Assembly (NCBI GenBank): GCA_019096195.1 | Contig: JAGTXK010000187.1 | Coordinates: forward strand, 496,001-560,000 | DNA length: 64,000 bases | Direction of reading: 5' to 3' | Source of the DNA: Boletus sp. NGJ | Taxonomy: Eukaryota; Basidiomycota; Agaricomycetes; Boletales; Boletaceae | Part shown: in pieces, positions 54,845 to 64,000 of the stretch | How positions within the stretch are numbered: position 1 is the stretch's first letter | Layout: each line of letters starts with the position of its first letter | The notes under the pieces: model-generated | Told to the model about the DNA's origin: nothing | The model's database searches: none | The model's input: only the letters and a program-made list of their open reading frames with translations | Position numbers and translations under genes: made by a program

Positions 54845-57121
54845 CTAATCCCGCTCAATGGGTATCCGTTTGAAGACATTTCGTGGAACGCCATCATCCT
54901 GGATGACTGGCACTTGCTTGAGAGTGTATCCATTTCTCTCGGGTATCCACCGAAAAAAGATAAACCAATAAATCACACCCAACAGTCCAACGAAGAGTGC
55001 GACGACGACATGCGACTATGGTGCATTAGTTTCATCACTTTGTACTGAATGACCGGTAAACTCACATAGTATGGGAAATGTTCGTATGGCTCATAACCAG
55101 CGGATGGTGGTATCATCGGGACCAGAACGAGGAAGACGTTCGAAAGGAGGAAGAACACAACTACAAACGTGTACGCTCGGAATGGAGGATCCCAATTATA
55201 CGACTTGAAAGCATCAGTATACAACAACAGCAATCCACCGGAGATAAGAAGGTTGAACAATGCATGAGGGTACGTGGTGTCTAGCGACCGCTGATCAGAG
55301 CCACGATTGGCAGGCTGATGACGAATACTTACAGTTAACGATGAAGAGATAGGCATCTCCTGGCGGCGCCAACGTCGTAAGCAAAACTGAAATCAGGTAT
55401 TGTGTAAGAAGTCCAGGAAGCGGTACACCAAATGGCTTGTTGCTCGCAAAGAACGCAGAGCACGGGAGCACTCCCTCACGTCCCAACTCTTGGACGACTA
55501 GCCTCTGTGTGAGGAGCCTGATTCTTTTGCGAGTCACAGATCTCATACCTCTGCCTTGGGCGAACAAAATCGAAAGAATATTCCCTAGTATGGAAAGGGA
55601 GATTACAACACTGAGGGCCTATGGTACTTAAGGTAAGCTCGGACATCGGCATAAACCGGACTATGCTCACCCTATCCGTCGTGGGGCCGTAGAGATTCCG
55701 GAAAAACAAGGCGCTGCTAGGAGTTAGTTGCGTAAGTAAAGCCATGATAAACTCTCTTACGCAGGGATTGTACCCCCATTAAGCATATCCTCCTTGGACA
55801 CCACTGCAAAGTAAGCCACGTTCACAGATACATACGCGAATGCTACGAGGCACATAGCCAACGGTGCCGCGATCTTGATTGTCCTAACTGGGTCGCGTAC
55901 TTCAGACAAGGCATAGTTGGCATTTGAATATCCAGTATAGGACCTTGTGCAATCAACCGTGAGATATGCCAAAAGTTAACGTCGAGCTACCCACCAGATG
56001 ACGTTGTACATTCCGGTGACAAACGCGTTTGCACCAAAGTTGGAACCTTCCCAAAACGTTTGCCGGGTGTAGTTGTCGGGCTGATCGTATTCCTCTCCGA
56101 CAGCGAACCCAGGTACGCCGATCAAGCTCAGCAAACCAGACCCAGCGACGAGCACCAAGACGACTAATTTGAATGCACCGAGTGCGTTCTGAAGCCTTAG
56201 ACCAAAGTCGAGGAATGCGCCGTGCACAATAAGACAGAACGTCACGCAGAAGAATGCCACGATACGGACGTTTGTCGGTGTCCGCTCGTAAGCCAAGGCA
56301 TGGAGTGAATCTGGAATGGATATCAGTGTCTCTGTAACCATATTATTGTAGATGCTTACATTCTCCAAAAGCCACGCTCCCAGCGGACATCCAACCCTAG
56401 GTTGAACCCAGACCGAGGTAACGAAGGTATGCAAAAAGACAAATGGGAAGGACACTCACGATGAACACTCCGTACACTCCGTAAACGCAAGTGGTCATGA
56501 ATGCAGGTCGTCGAAAGGCATACTCCATGTAGGTCTTTTCCCCACCGCTCCGGGGGAGACCCTACACCAGCATTGGATGGAGAACTATGAGCGAAGCGAG
56601 AATTGTATCTTACTGTTCCGAATTCAACGTACACCGCAGTCCCTGCGGCGGAAACCAACGCGCCGAGAATCCACATTATGAAGGTCATGCCGACACTTCC
56701 CGATGAATTAAGGATGATACTCGGTGCTGCAAATACTCTAGGATATACAGTCAACGTATCTCCCTCCCCAAGGTGAGAGAAACATACCCGGTTCCGATCA
56801 CCCTGTTGAAGATGAGGAATATGGCACTGAGCAACCCTTGAAGAATAGCCATTAGAACTCGTGCTGTATATCAGCCACCTAACTCACCCAGCCTACGTTT
56901 GTTGGCAGGGACATCGTCGATGAACGGCCTAGAGTCCACTGGCAGAAATGAGCCAGTCGTCAATAGAGGGACCCATTTTACGAACCATTCTCGACGTCTT
57001 CCCGACGCTCTGCAGTCGCAACCGCTATGAAACGTGACCGCGACTGGAGGAGGGGTTCTGTTTCTGAACTTGCTGGTCCCAAAGTTGCGCTCGACGAAGA
57101 GGTTTCACCATCGTACAACAT
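54845..57121 (-). CDS. Methionine-permease-type amino acid transporter (MUP1/MUP3-like)
   Basis: Twelve exons: 56986-57121, 56888-56938, 56788-56836, 56614-56737, 56460-56561, 56360-56396, 55995-56310, 55761-55943, 55671-55716, 55333-55618, 55066-55280 and 54845-55015 (571 aa). It belongs to the APC superfamily, L-type/fungal high-affinity methionine permease group. A charged N-terminus leads into LGLLSAIFLIFNRVIGTG (first helix with the GTG motif). Twelve hydrophobic helices follow, and WSYTGYSNANYALSEVRDPV and LVVQELGREGVLP are family hallmarks. It would import methionine or related amino acids at the plasma membrane. In the tenth exon about 16 residues (55501-55548) look like an unspliced intron remnant read in frame. 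Intron 1 uses a GTTCGT donor. Confidence 0.88.
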
Positions 57122-59285
57122 ACTCGATCTGCACACGCTGAGAGATGCAGCAGGATGGATGAAAACACTGAGGCGACTAAAACCGGACCATCATAACGCA
57201 ACGAAGGCATCATGCATCATGCATCATGTTCCGAGTTAGTGTCACATGCACCCTATATCAGGGCACGTGACAAACAGGCTGTGGGTCATTTCCGACTATC
57301 TCAGCCTATCTCTCTTATCACCACTATCGCTGTTATTCAAGCGGATGAGTCTACAATCTACTTACCGAGCTTTGGATTAACCCATCCATCCAGTCCTTAT
57401 TCTCTCTCTTCGCAACCTCCTTTCTACCTTCCACAGGGATAGTTCTTCATGACAAGCTTGTTTCTGATCCTTATCTCCGAGCAGTTTTTCCGCCTCATCT
57501 GCCTCTTTCCAGGTTGCGATAACGCCAATGGCCGAGGCTCTTCCTAATCGATGGCTCATCATCACCATTCCAGATTCGGAATATGCGTCATATCCATGGC
57601 TCAGAGACATGCTCGCGCGGCATCGTGTTGGCAAGACCTCCACCTGTTATTTCACTGGTTAGACATATGAACTTTTTGGTAAGACCTTTCGGCACTTATT
57701 TTTTCACCTGTTAAGCACATTTCTGCTTGTCGAGATACAAAACACTGTTTTATTTTTGGTGCATAGAACACTCACGCAATTGCAATTTTTCTTATTTTCA
57801 GTCGCCGGTGGGTGTATGGGCAGCTTCTGTCGGACGGCTCCACTCACATACGGACTCGAATCTGCACATAGACTCGCCTGGATCCACCACCTGGCTTCTG
57901 ATTTCGGAAAGCCATGCATGAACCTTGTCACTGTGTGCCCAGCAGTATCGAAATGCACTCACGTCAGTCAGAGAGGCTTCCCAAGTTGCAAGATAGTCCA
58001 TTCATCATCTGTGTAGCATAACCTCGTAGTGACTTTGCGTGTCCGTATAGCAGTCGACCAAACCTACCACCCATCCCGATGCGATAATTAGTATCGCAAG
58101 CCAGCAGTCGTCCCTACCACAAACCAGTTTGAATTATTTGAATGCCTCTCGAATAATTGCAAACTGTGAGGCAACAGCGCACACCGGGTGATCGGACCGT
58201 GCCGAATTAGGGAGTGTCTTGTGCAGGTATGGTCGTGAGTCTGGACGCGCTGCCTTTTCCTCAATGTTTATCAGCACAGGCGTGCCAAGAATGGGACCGT
58301 GACAGAGGTGTGCTCGCTATGTTAGTAGTGGCGGTGGTATCTGCTGTCGGTGATGATTCGTTCTGTCCTTCGTTCAACACGGGGAGTATATTCAAGCTCT
58401 GGTGGGCATGATCAACTGAGAATTCCTTGCTCGAGAGCCACAAACAACCTACTGCACTCCGTCGATGCGCATCAGCCGCCGTGGTCACAAAGCGCACCAT
58501 CATCGCCCTCCCCCGTTTCAAATCCTGATACTCCGTCATGGCCTCTTTCAACCTATTGTGAAGTTCCACGTTATCTTTCCGCGCAAGCCCCGCTTTCCCC
58601 CGAAACGCATCCCGCTCCTGACGCACGTGCGCGAGATCGCTGAGGAGACGCGCATCTTCTGCCTGGAGCTGTTGGATGACTCTTCGTTAGCGGAGTTGGA
58701 TGTTTTGGAGCTGCTCGATGAGGCGTTTTGGTTGTCTGTCCATGTCCTTGCTCTTTCTTGGTTCGCTGTTAGGTGTTTGCACTACGAAGCGTGTCGGTGG
58801 TGATACTATGAGGGCACTTTGTCGTAGACGGGTCGTGTCTTTAAGTGCTCCTACTCCCTGGACTTATTGTGATCATCCACAGTACCAACCGGCAATCTTG
58901 ATTGAGTAACGTTGAAATTATCTTTTATCATCCTCGCGATTCTGTTCTTCAGACATTGGCGTCTTGGTATGGGCTTTGAACGAATCCATGATCGCATCGA
59001 TGGGCAAGTCAACACCATTGTGAAGAGGTGGTGTTCATTCGGGGCGGAACCGTCAAAGCGCTGTGTTGCCATCAAACGTTTCAATGCACGGCCGCCTGAG
59101 AGCCTTGCCTCGTGATCACGACTCACGAGATGTTTTTGACCATCAATCTGTCAAGGTGACTCGGGCTGTGTTGGAATTTAACATATGGAATCGCCTCCCT
59201 TTCCGCTCACTGGTTGAGCTTGAACTTCACTCTGATTGGTACTCGAGGAGCATCTGACACAACGCAAAAATCAATATTTAGTACG
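57122..59285 (-). other. Interval with uncharacterised minus-strand coding fragments
   Basis: No complete gene could be assembled. Protein-like minus-strand pieces are 57377-57643 (AIGVIATWKEADEAEKLLGD), 57798-58001 (MDYLATWEASLTDVSAFRYC) and 58261-58680, a coiled coil (VIQQLQAEDARLLSDLAHVR, then NVELHNRLKEAMTEYQDLKR). They may belong to one fast-evolving or decaying gene. None matches a family I know. The ATG-CATC repeats near 57205-57230 are a microsatellite. Confidence 0.35.
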
Positions 59286-59492
59286 GGTCTGAATGTTGTA
59301 TGAAATGGGAAAATTGCAGTTAAAATTTAGTCTTGACATTTTGTGGCACTTAAACTTGAAGTTTAGACATAGATTAGGCAAAAGCTTGAAGTTTAGATAT
59401 AGATTAGGCAAAATTTTCAAGTTTAAGTGCTGTGAAAATGTCAGGCTTAAATTTTAACTGCAATCTTCACATTTCATACAACATTCAGACCT
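59286..59492. mobile_element. Hairpin element, MITE-like, 207 bp
   Basis: Left arm 59286-59360 (GGTCTGAATGTTGTATGAAA...) and right arm 59417-59492 (...TTTCATACAACATTCAGACC) are inverted repeats of about 76 bp and roughly 90% identity. Between them lies a direct repeat of about 28 bp (TTGAAGTTTAGAYATAGATT...). There is no coding capacity. The size and foldback structure fit a MITE or other non-autonomous DNA element. A target duplication is not obvious. Confidence 0.7.
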
Positions 59493-60391
59493 ATCATAAA
59501 CATTGGTTTTTGTGTTGTGTGAGGATGATTCCAGACGGTCATTGTTTGAGAAACGCCGAACAGGTTGGGTTAGGGTTACATATCAAAATATTAATATTCT
59601 CGCATGCCTGCTTATTAGCCGGTCGCAGTTTTCCTAAATTTCGTCGTGTCATGTGGCCATCAACGTGATCCACACAAGTCACCCTTCGGAACTTGGCAAA
59701 ATTCCCTTTAGCAGCACAGCTCTAAAACAGGTGATACGCTTTTATCAATGCACTTGGTTCAGACAAGCCCCTATATAGTCGGAACCGTTCGAACCAACTA
59801 CTTTCCAACACGCTTACTGGTCCGAGTGTCTCTGTGACCGCCTGGATCTCATCTCCCTATCCGGGCATAAACACAACGCGTTCACCAAGCCTGTCGCCAT
59901 CCGATCAGCTGTCACCCCACTACTCACGCACTGGAATGCTGACTCGGGCTCACAATGCCGCTGTGGTCTGCGACGCGAGGCTGTCAGCGTCTACGCGACC
60001 AAGTTTTCGCACAAGGTTCCGTCACGTCCAATCTGTGCCTACCTATTTTGGGTGCTAGGCTACCACGAAACCACTGTCCATCCACATGACTACAGGCTGC
60101 AGTGAACACCCACGAACCTCTTGGAACCCTTTGGACTGGTGGTCTCAGGGGGCTCCACCCACTGAGTGCCGCTAACGTCTTAGTGACATGCCGGTCTCAA
60201 ATGACCGCCAAGAATCCCCGTATCCATACACTTAACCTCTGGTGTGTTCCCATCGTCCTCGTGCTTGAATGGTCGCGGTCCGCGAATGGATCCCGACATG
60301 CATCGCCACCTTGCTTGATGATTTCTTAAATGGATCCGCCGTTTCATCCTTCTTTCGCTTTCTGCCATTGCATCGCTTCCCTTGTTAAGGC
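59493..60391. other. Spacer upstream of the GH16 gene
   Basis: No gene was recognised on either strand. Open frames here lack protein-like composition. The promoter of the GH16 gene must lie at the right end. Confidence 0.4.
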
Positions 60392-61964
60392 ATGCACCGG
60401 TCTTCAATTCTCGGCGCGCTCCTAATCGCGTCCTCGCACGCGACCGCCTACGATATCCTTCACGATCACTCTGGGTCGACCTTCTTTCGATGGTTGGGAT
60501 TTCTATGGCAGTTGGGACAATTTGACCCTGGGTGCGTCATTGGTATTGTGCGTGGTGTATCTTCGACCGTCCTCATACATAATCAAAGGCAATGTTACCT
60601 GGGTGACTCAGGAAGTAGCGTCCAGTCAGAACCTGGCCTACGTGAATAGCGAGAATCATGTCATCCTCAAAGTAGATAATATTACCAATGTACCATTTGG
60701 CCAGATGCGGAACTCGGTATGGGACAGCTTCTTCCTTGCTTGCGATGGAGGGTGTTGATAAAGTCGTGCTAGGTCCGCGTAACGACCCAAGACGCGTACG
60801 ACCTGGGTACTTTGTGGATGATAGACCTGAACCACATACCGTACGGGTGCTCCGTAAGTTTCCGATGTTGTGTTTCATCCCCAAACAATGATCATGTGTA
60901 CGTGCTCCTTAGGTCTGGCCAGCGTTTTGGAGTTTCGGTGCGCATCCCCAGGCTTGTCGAGTGAAACGTTTGGTGACGTAGTCGTAAGGACCCAAATGGC
61001 CTTACGACGGCGAGATTGATATTATAGAGGGCATCAATCTAAACCCCAACAATCAGATGGCAATTCACGCCACGGAGGGATGTTATCACAGCGGCAACAC
61101 GGATCAATTGGGTTCAACGGGGTCAACCGATTGCTCCCAAGGGTCGGGATGCACTGTGGGGGAGACATCGTCGAATAGCTACAACACCGGTTTCGCCACT
61201 GCAGGTGGTGGCGTCTTTGCCACACAGTTTGACGTTTCGGGGATCTTGTGCGTGTAGCGTCTGCCGTTTGCATTGGTGCTAACGACAATGTCACGTCAGT
61301 ATGTGGTTCTGGAGTGTGCGTTTTTGGCACCTCTTATCAATCTAGGATTCTCGCTGACAGTCAGATTAGCGACCAGACATACCTCCTTCCATATCTCAGG
61401 CCACTTCGACATCCTCGATGAATGTATCGTCGTGGGGAACCCCGCATGCTACCTTCTCGGCCAACCAGTGCAACATTTCCCAGTTCTTTACGCCACAGAA
61501 CCTTGTATTGGATATTGATTTGTGTGGTGTCTGGTGAGGTGCATATATGCGGGATGCAACATGGGTATTGACTTTTGTTAGGGCTGGTGTGCCGTCGATA
61601 TACGACTCGCAGTGCGCCAACGAAGGGCCCACGGGAATGTGTGTGAGTACATTTGGAGAATGGGTGGCGCGTGGGTGTTGACTAGCTTCGTGTTGACCAG
61701 TACAACGATTGCGTGGTCGGGCCAGGAAGTCCGCGATATGATGAAGCCTACTTTGATATCAATTACGTTCGTACGTACACGACCTCTTCCGCTGTTCCCA
61801 GTGCTACAGGCACCACGGTGGGACTGAGTCAGGCATCGTCGAGCCCCCCACAGACGACGGGATCGACGGGGTCGTCAGGGGGTGTCAGGGTACGAGATAA
61901 TTTGATGGTGCCGCTGACGTCGGTGTTGTGGCTGTTTGCGCTGCTCTTGACGTGGAGCATTTGA
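60392..61964 (+). pseudogene. GH16 glucanase-like GPI protein, two apparent lesions
   Basis: Exons are about 60392-60531, 60589-60716, 60773-60853, 60913-60951, 60997-61247, 61300-61315, 61370-61533, 61582-61642 and 61701-61964. GH16 landmarks are a signal peptide, NSVRVTTQDAYDLGTLWMID, VWPAFWSFGAHP, the catalytic WPYDGEIDIIEG (E-x-D-x-x-E), FSANQCNISQFFTPQNLVLD, SPRYDEAYFDINYVRTY, and a Ser/Thr tail with a GPI signal. These fungal proteins cut or remodel beta-1,3/1,4-glucans of the wall. Two faults stand out. An extra base at about 60489 shifts the frame between SGSTFF and DGWDFY. The intron after HPQ (about 60952-60996) has neither a GT donor nor an AG acceptor at the needed places. Either the gene has died recently or the sequence has errors. 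Everything else is intact. Confidence 0.8.
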
Positions 61965-62467
61965 CGACCTGTCATTATTAGAGCGCGGTGGTCGCAGTTG
62001 AACGCTTACCATGGACTTTTTTTTGTTGTTGCTCAGGGGCTGATGGTAGTTTTGCATAATCGGTTCAAATATGATCCTTTTGAGTTGGACAACAGTTTTG
62101 CTGGCAAGGCAATGGTTCGTGCCAGATGACCATATTGCTGTGCAAATACTCTATAACTGTCGGGCGAGTACAGCATGTACTGCTATTGTTTCGCTGGCCC
62201 CGTGGAGCGGTGAGGACGTAGAGAAGAACGGTCGAGATGGGAATCACTTACTATGAGGTGCTCTATCAACTTAACCTTCATTCTATTCTTACTTGATCTT
62301 GATCTTCCCACAAAGGTACTTGGGGCTCGCGCTAATGCGACCGTCGTGTCACATTTGATGGTTCCGTATCACCTGGTTCAAGTTCCGGGCAGTATATAGG
62401 CTTCAATGTAGCCTCCCCACATCCCCCAGATCTCTTTCTCTCTCCCTCGCTTCATTCACGTTCAATC
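61965..62467 (+). promoter_or_regulatory. Upstream region of the sugar transporter
   Basis: No gene is visible. A TATATA box lies at 62393-62398, about 70 bp before the ATG, followed by a CT-rich leader (CTCTTTCTCTCTCCCTCGC), the classic layout of a strongly expressed fungal promoter. Confidence 0.55.
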
Positions 62468-64000
62468 ATGGCGACGACGACGGAACATTCGACAGAGAAA
62501 ATCGACGACATTACGAGCATCGACAAGGGCACCCCCCACGGCAACCTCACCTTCCTTGCTCAAGTTGCTGCCACTGATCATGCTCTGACACCGCTCGAGG
62601 CCATGCATACTCACTGGCGCGCCTTCTTGTGGTGTCTGTTCATGTGCATTGGCGCACTCTTGTGGGGTTATGACGCGCAGGTACGTCTCCCCGATCGCTC
62701 GCGCGAGGCAGACTCGCATGACGTCGAATGACTAGGTCGGCGGAGGCTTGTTGAGCGTCCCCCAGTTCCGCACGGACTTTGGGTACATCTACCAAGGTCA
62801 ACCTGTCCTTCCTGCAAGCTGGCAGAGTGCGTTCAACAGTGTCAGCTCAATCGGGGGCATGTTTGGCGGTCTTTCGTTGGGTTGGATCTCTGACAAGTTG
62901 GGGTATGCGTTTTGTTAAAATACGATCTTTCGTGTGGATATCTTGCTGTTGCCGTTTACTTACCCGGGCCTTGATAGGCGACGCGGAGCCGTTGCTGTCG
63001 CTTGTGCGATTTCCATCGTCGGCGTCTTCATCCAGTTCTTCTCTCCCACGCACGCCAACGCGATGCTTCTCGTCGGGAAGCTGATCAATGGGTTTGCTCT
63101 CGGTGCGCCAATTGATTCCGAGACCGTATCTCTGCATTGCTCAAGAGTACTGCCTCTAGGGATGTATGTCTCGTGTGCTGGTGGTTACTGTGCAGAAGTA
63201 TCTCCGCTTGCTCTACGAGGTATCACGACCGCTGGTGTGAACCTCTGGATCGTCTGTACGTCCAGTTTGTGTGTTTTTGAACTGCGTCGCTAACCCTTTC
63301 ATAGTTGGTCAATTGTAAGCATCCTTGCGTCTTCCTTCTCTTCTGACATGGAGATGTCATCATCAATAGCATGTCTAATGGTGTCATCCGAGGCACCGGA
63401 AACTGGACAAACGCCTACGCTTACAGACTCCCGTTGTGAGTAACGTATCGTTTATGTCCATGTTCTCGCTGAAATCGTTCTCTCAGCGCTCTCCAGTGGA
63501 TTTTCCCTGTCATCCTCTTGATTGGCCTTCCGTTTGCACCCGAGTCTCCCTGGTGGCTAGTACGCAGGGGTCGGTTCGAGGACGCTGAGAGAGTCCTCGC
63601 CCGCCTCGGAGGACCGACGGTCGATGCAAAACTCCAGCGACAGCAAATTAAGGAGACGATCGAACTCGAGGACTCGTACGCTGCGACATCGATGTACGCT
63701 GACTGCTTCAGGGGTAAGCCATTCTTGCCGCGTGGTCGTAGAATACTCTTTGAGCCATGTCTCAGGTGAAAATCTCAAGCGTACGATTGTTGCCATGATG
63801 GTGTTTGTGCTCCAGCAAGCCGCAGGTGAGGAACAACGGTAGCGTGTGTCTGTTTTAGTGACCAGACAATATTTTTAGGTGTGGTCTTTGTCTTGGGATT
63901 CAGTACATACTTTTTCGAGCTTGCCGGTTTCGCGACTGACAATGCCTTCAACCTTGGTGTGGGAGTGACTGCCATTGGAGTAAGTTCCATGACATACTCC
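62468..64000 (+). CDS. MFS sugar transporter, 3' end outside window
   Basis: Visible exons: 62468-62680, 62736-62902, 62978-63102, 63160-63255, 63305-63314 (10 nt), 63370-63435, 63487-63713, 63766-63825 and 63879-63979. A GTAAGT donor at 63980 leads into the next intron beyond the edge. About 355 residues are seen. Landmarks are HWRAFLWCLFMCIGALLWGY (helix 1), the loop signature GWISDKLGRRGA, GGYCAEVSPLALRGITTAGV and FAPESPWWLVRRGRFEDAER, the sugar-porter PESP motif. The sequence is closest to the fungal alpha-glucoside/maltose permease branch, so it would import di- or monosaccharides by proton symport. The GH16 gene sits just upstream. Functional coupling (glucan breakdown and sugar uptake) is possible but unproved. 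Confidence 0.9.

Overview
The window is nuclear DNA of a filamentous basidiomycete, almost certainly an Agaricomycete. The evidence is dense GT-AG introns of mostly 45-60 nt, many very small exons, a NACHT-WD40 NLR, a DUF6534 seven-helix membrane protein, a KAR5 karyogamy gene and a GPI-anchored GH16 protein. No tRNA, rRNA or CRISPR was seen. Coordinates and exon joins were worked out by eye. For most multi-exon genes the joined lengths come out divisible by three, which supports the models.

Bases 1-13,600 are an AT-rich transposon graveyard with no host gene. It holds a Ty3/gypsy fossil running off the left edge (minus strand), a Helitron Rep/helicase N-terminal remnant (minus) split by a complete Tc1/mariner element with an intact DD34E transposase (3201-4799), and a pogo-like transposase remnant (plus) split by a Ty1/copia LTR element (8720-12999) that still has its GGGTT target duplication.

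Bases 13,900-41,000 are gene-dense: a secreted GPI-anchored beta-propeller-like protein, a small acidic protein, a LARP1/Sro9-type La-motif protein, S-adenosylhomocysteine hydrolase (12 exons), a coiled-coil protein with a conserved Cys block, KAR5/Tht1 nuclear fusion protein, a CCCH + RBR ubiquitin ligase of 1151 aa, a Ser/Pro-rich protein, a secreted protein with two CBM5/12 chitin-binding modules, and a DUF6534 membrane protein spread over about 18 tiny exons.

Bases 42,600-57,100 contain several genes for mitochondrial functions: RRG7 and ATP synthase subunit k as a divergent pair, then ribosome recycling factor and an ornithine carrier in the same orientation. Interspersed are a DUF4048 protein, a 1381-aa NACHT-WD40 NLR with a duplicated copy of its own first exon just upstream, and a methionine-permease-type amino acid transporter.

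Bases 57,200-64,000 are looser: uncharacterised coiled-coil fragments, a 207-bp hairpin MITE-like element, a GH16 glucanase-like gene that is nearly perfect but carries two lesions, and the start of an MFS sugar transporter that runs off the right edge.
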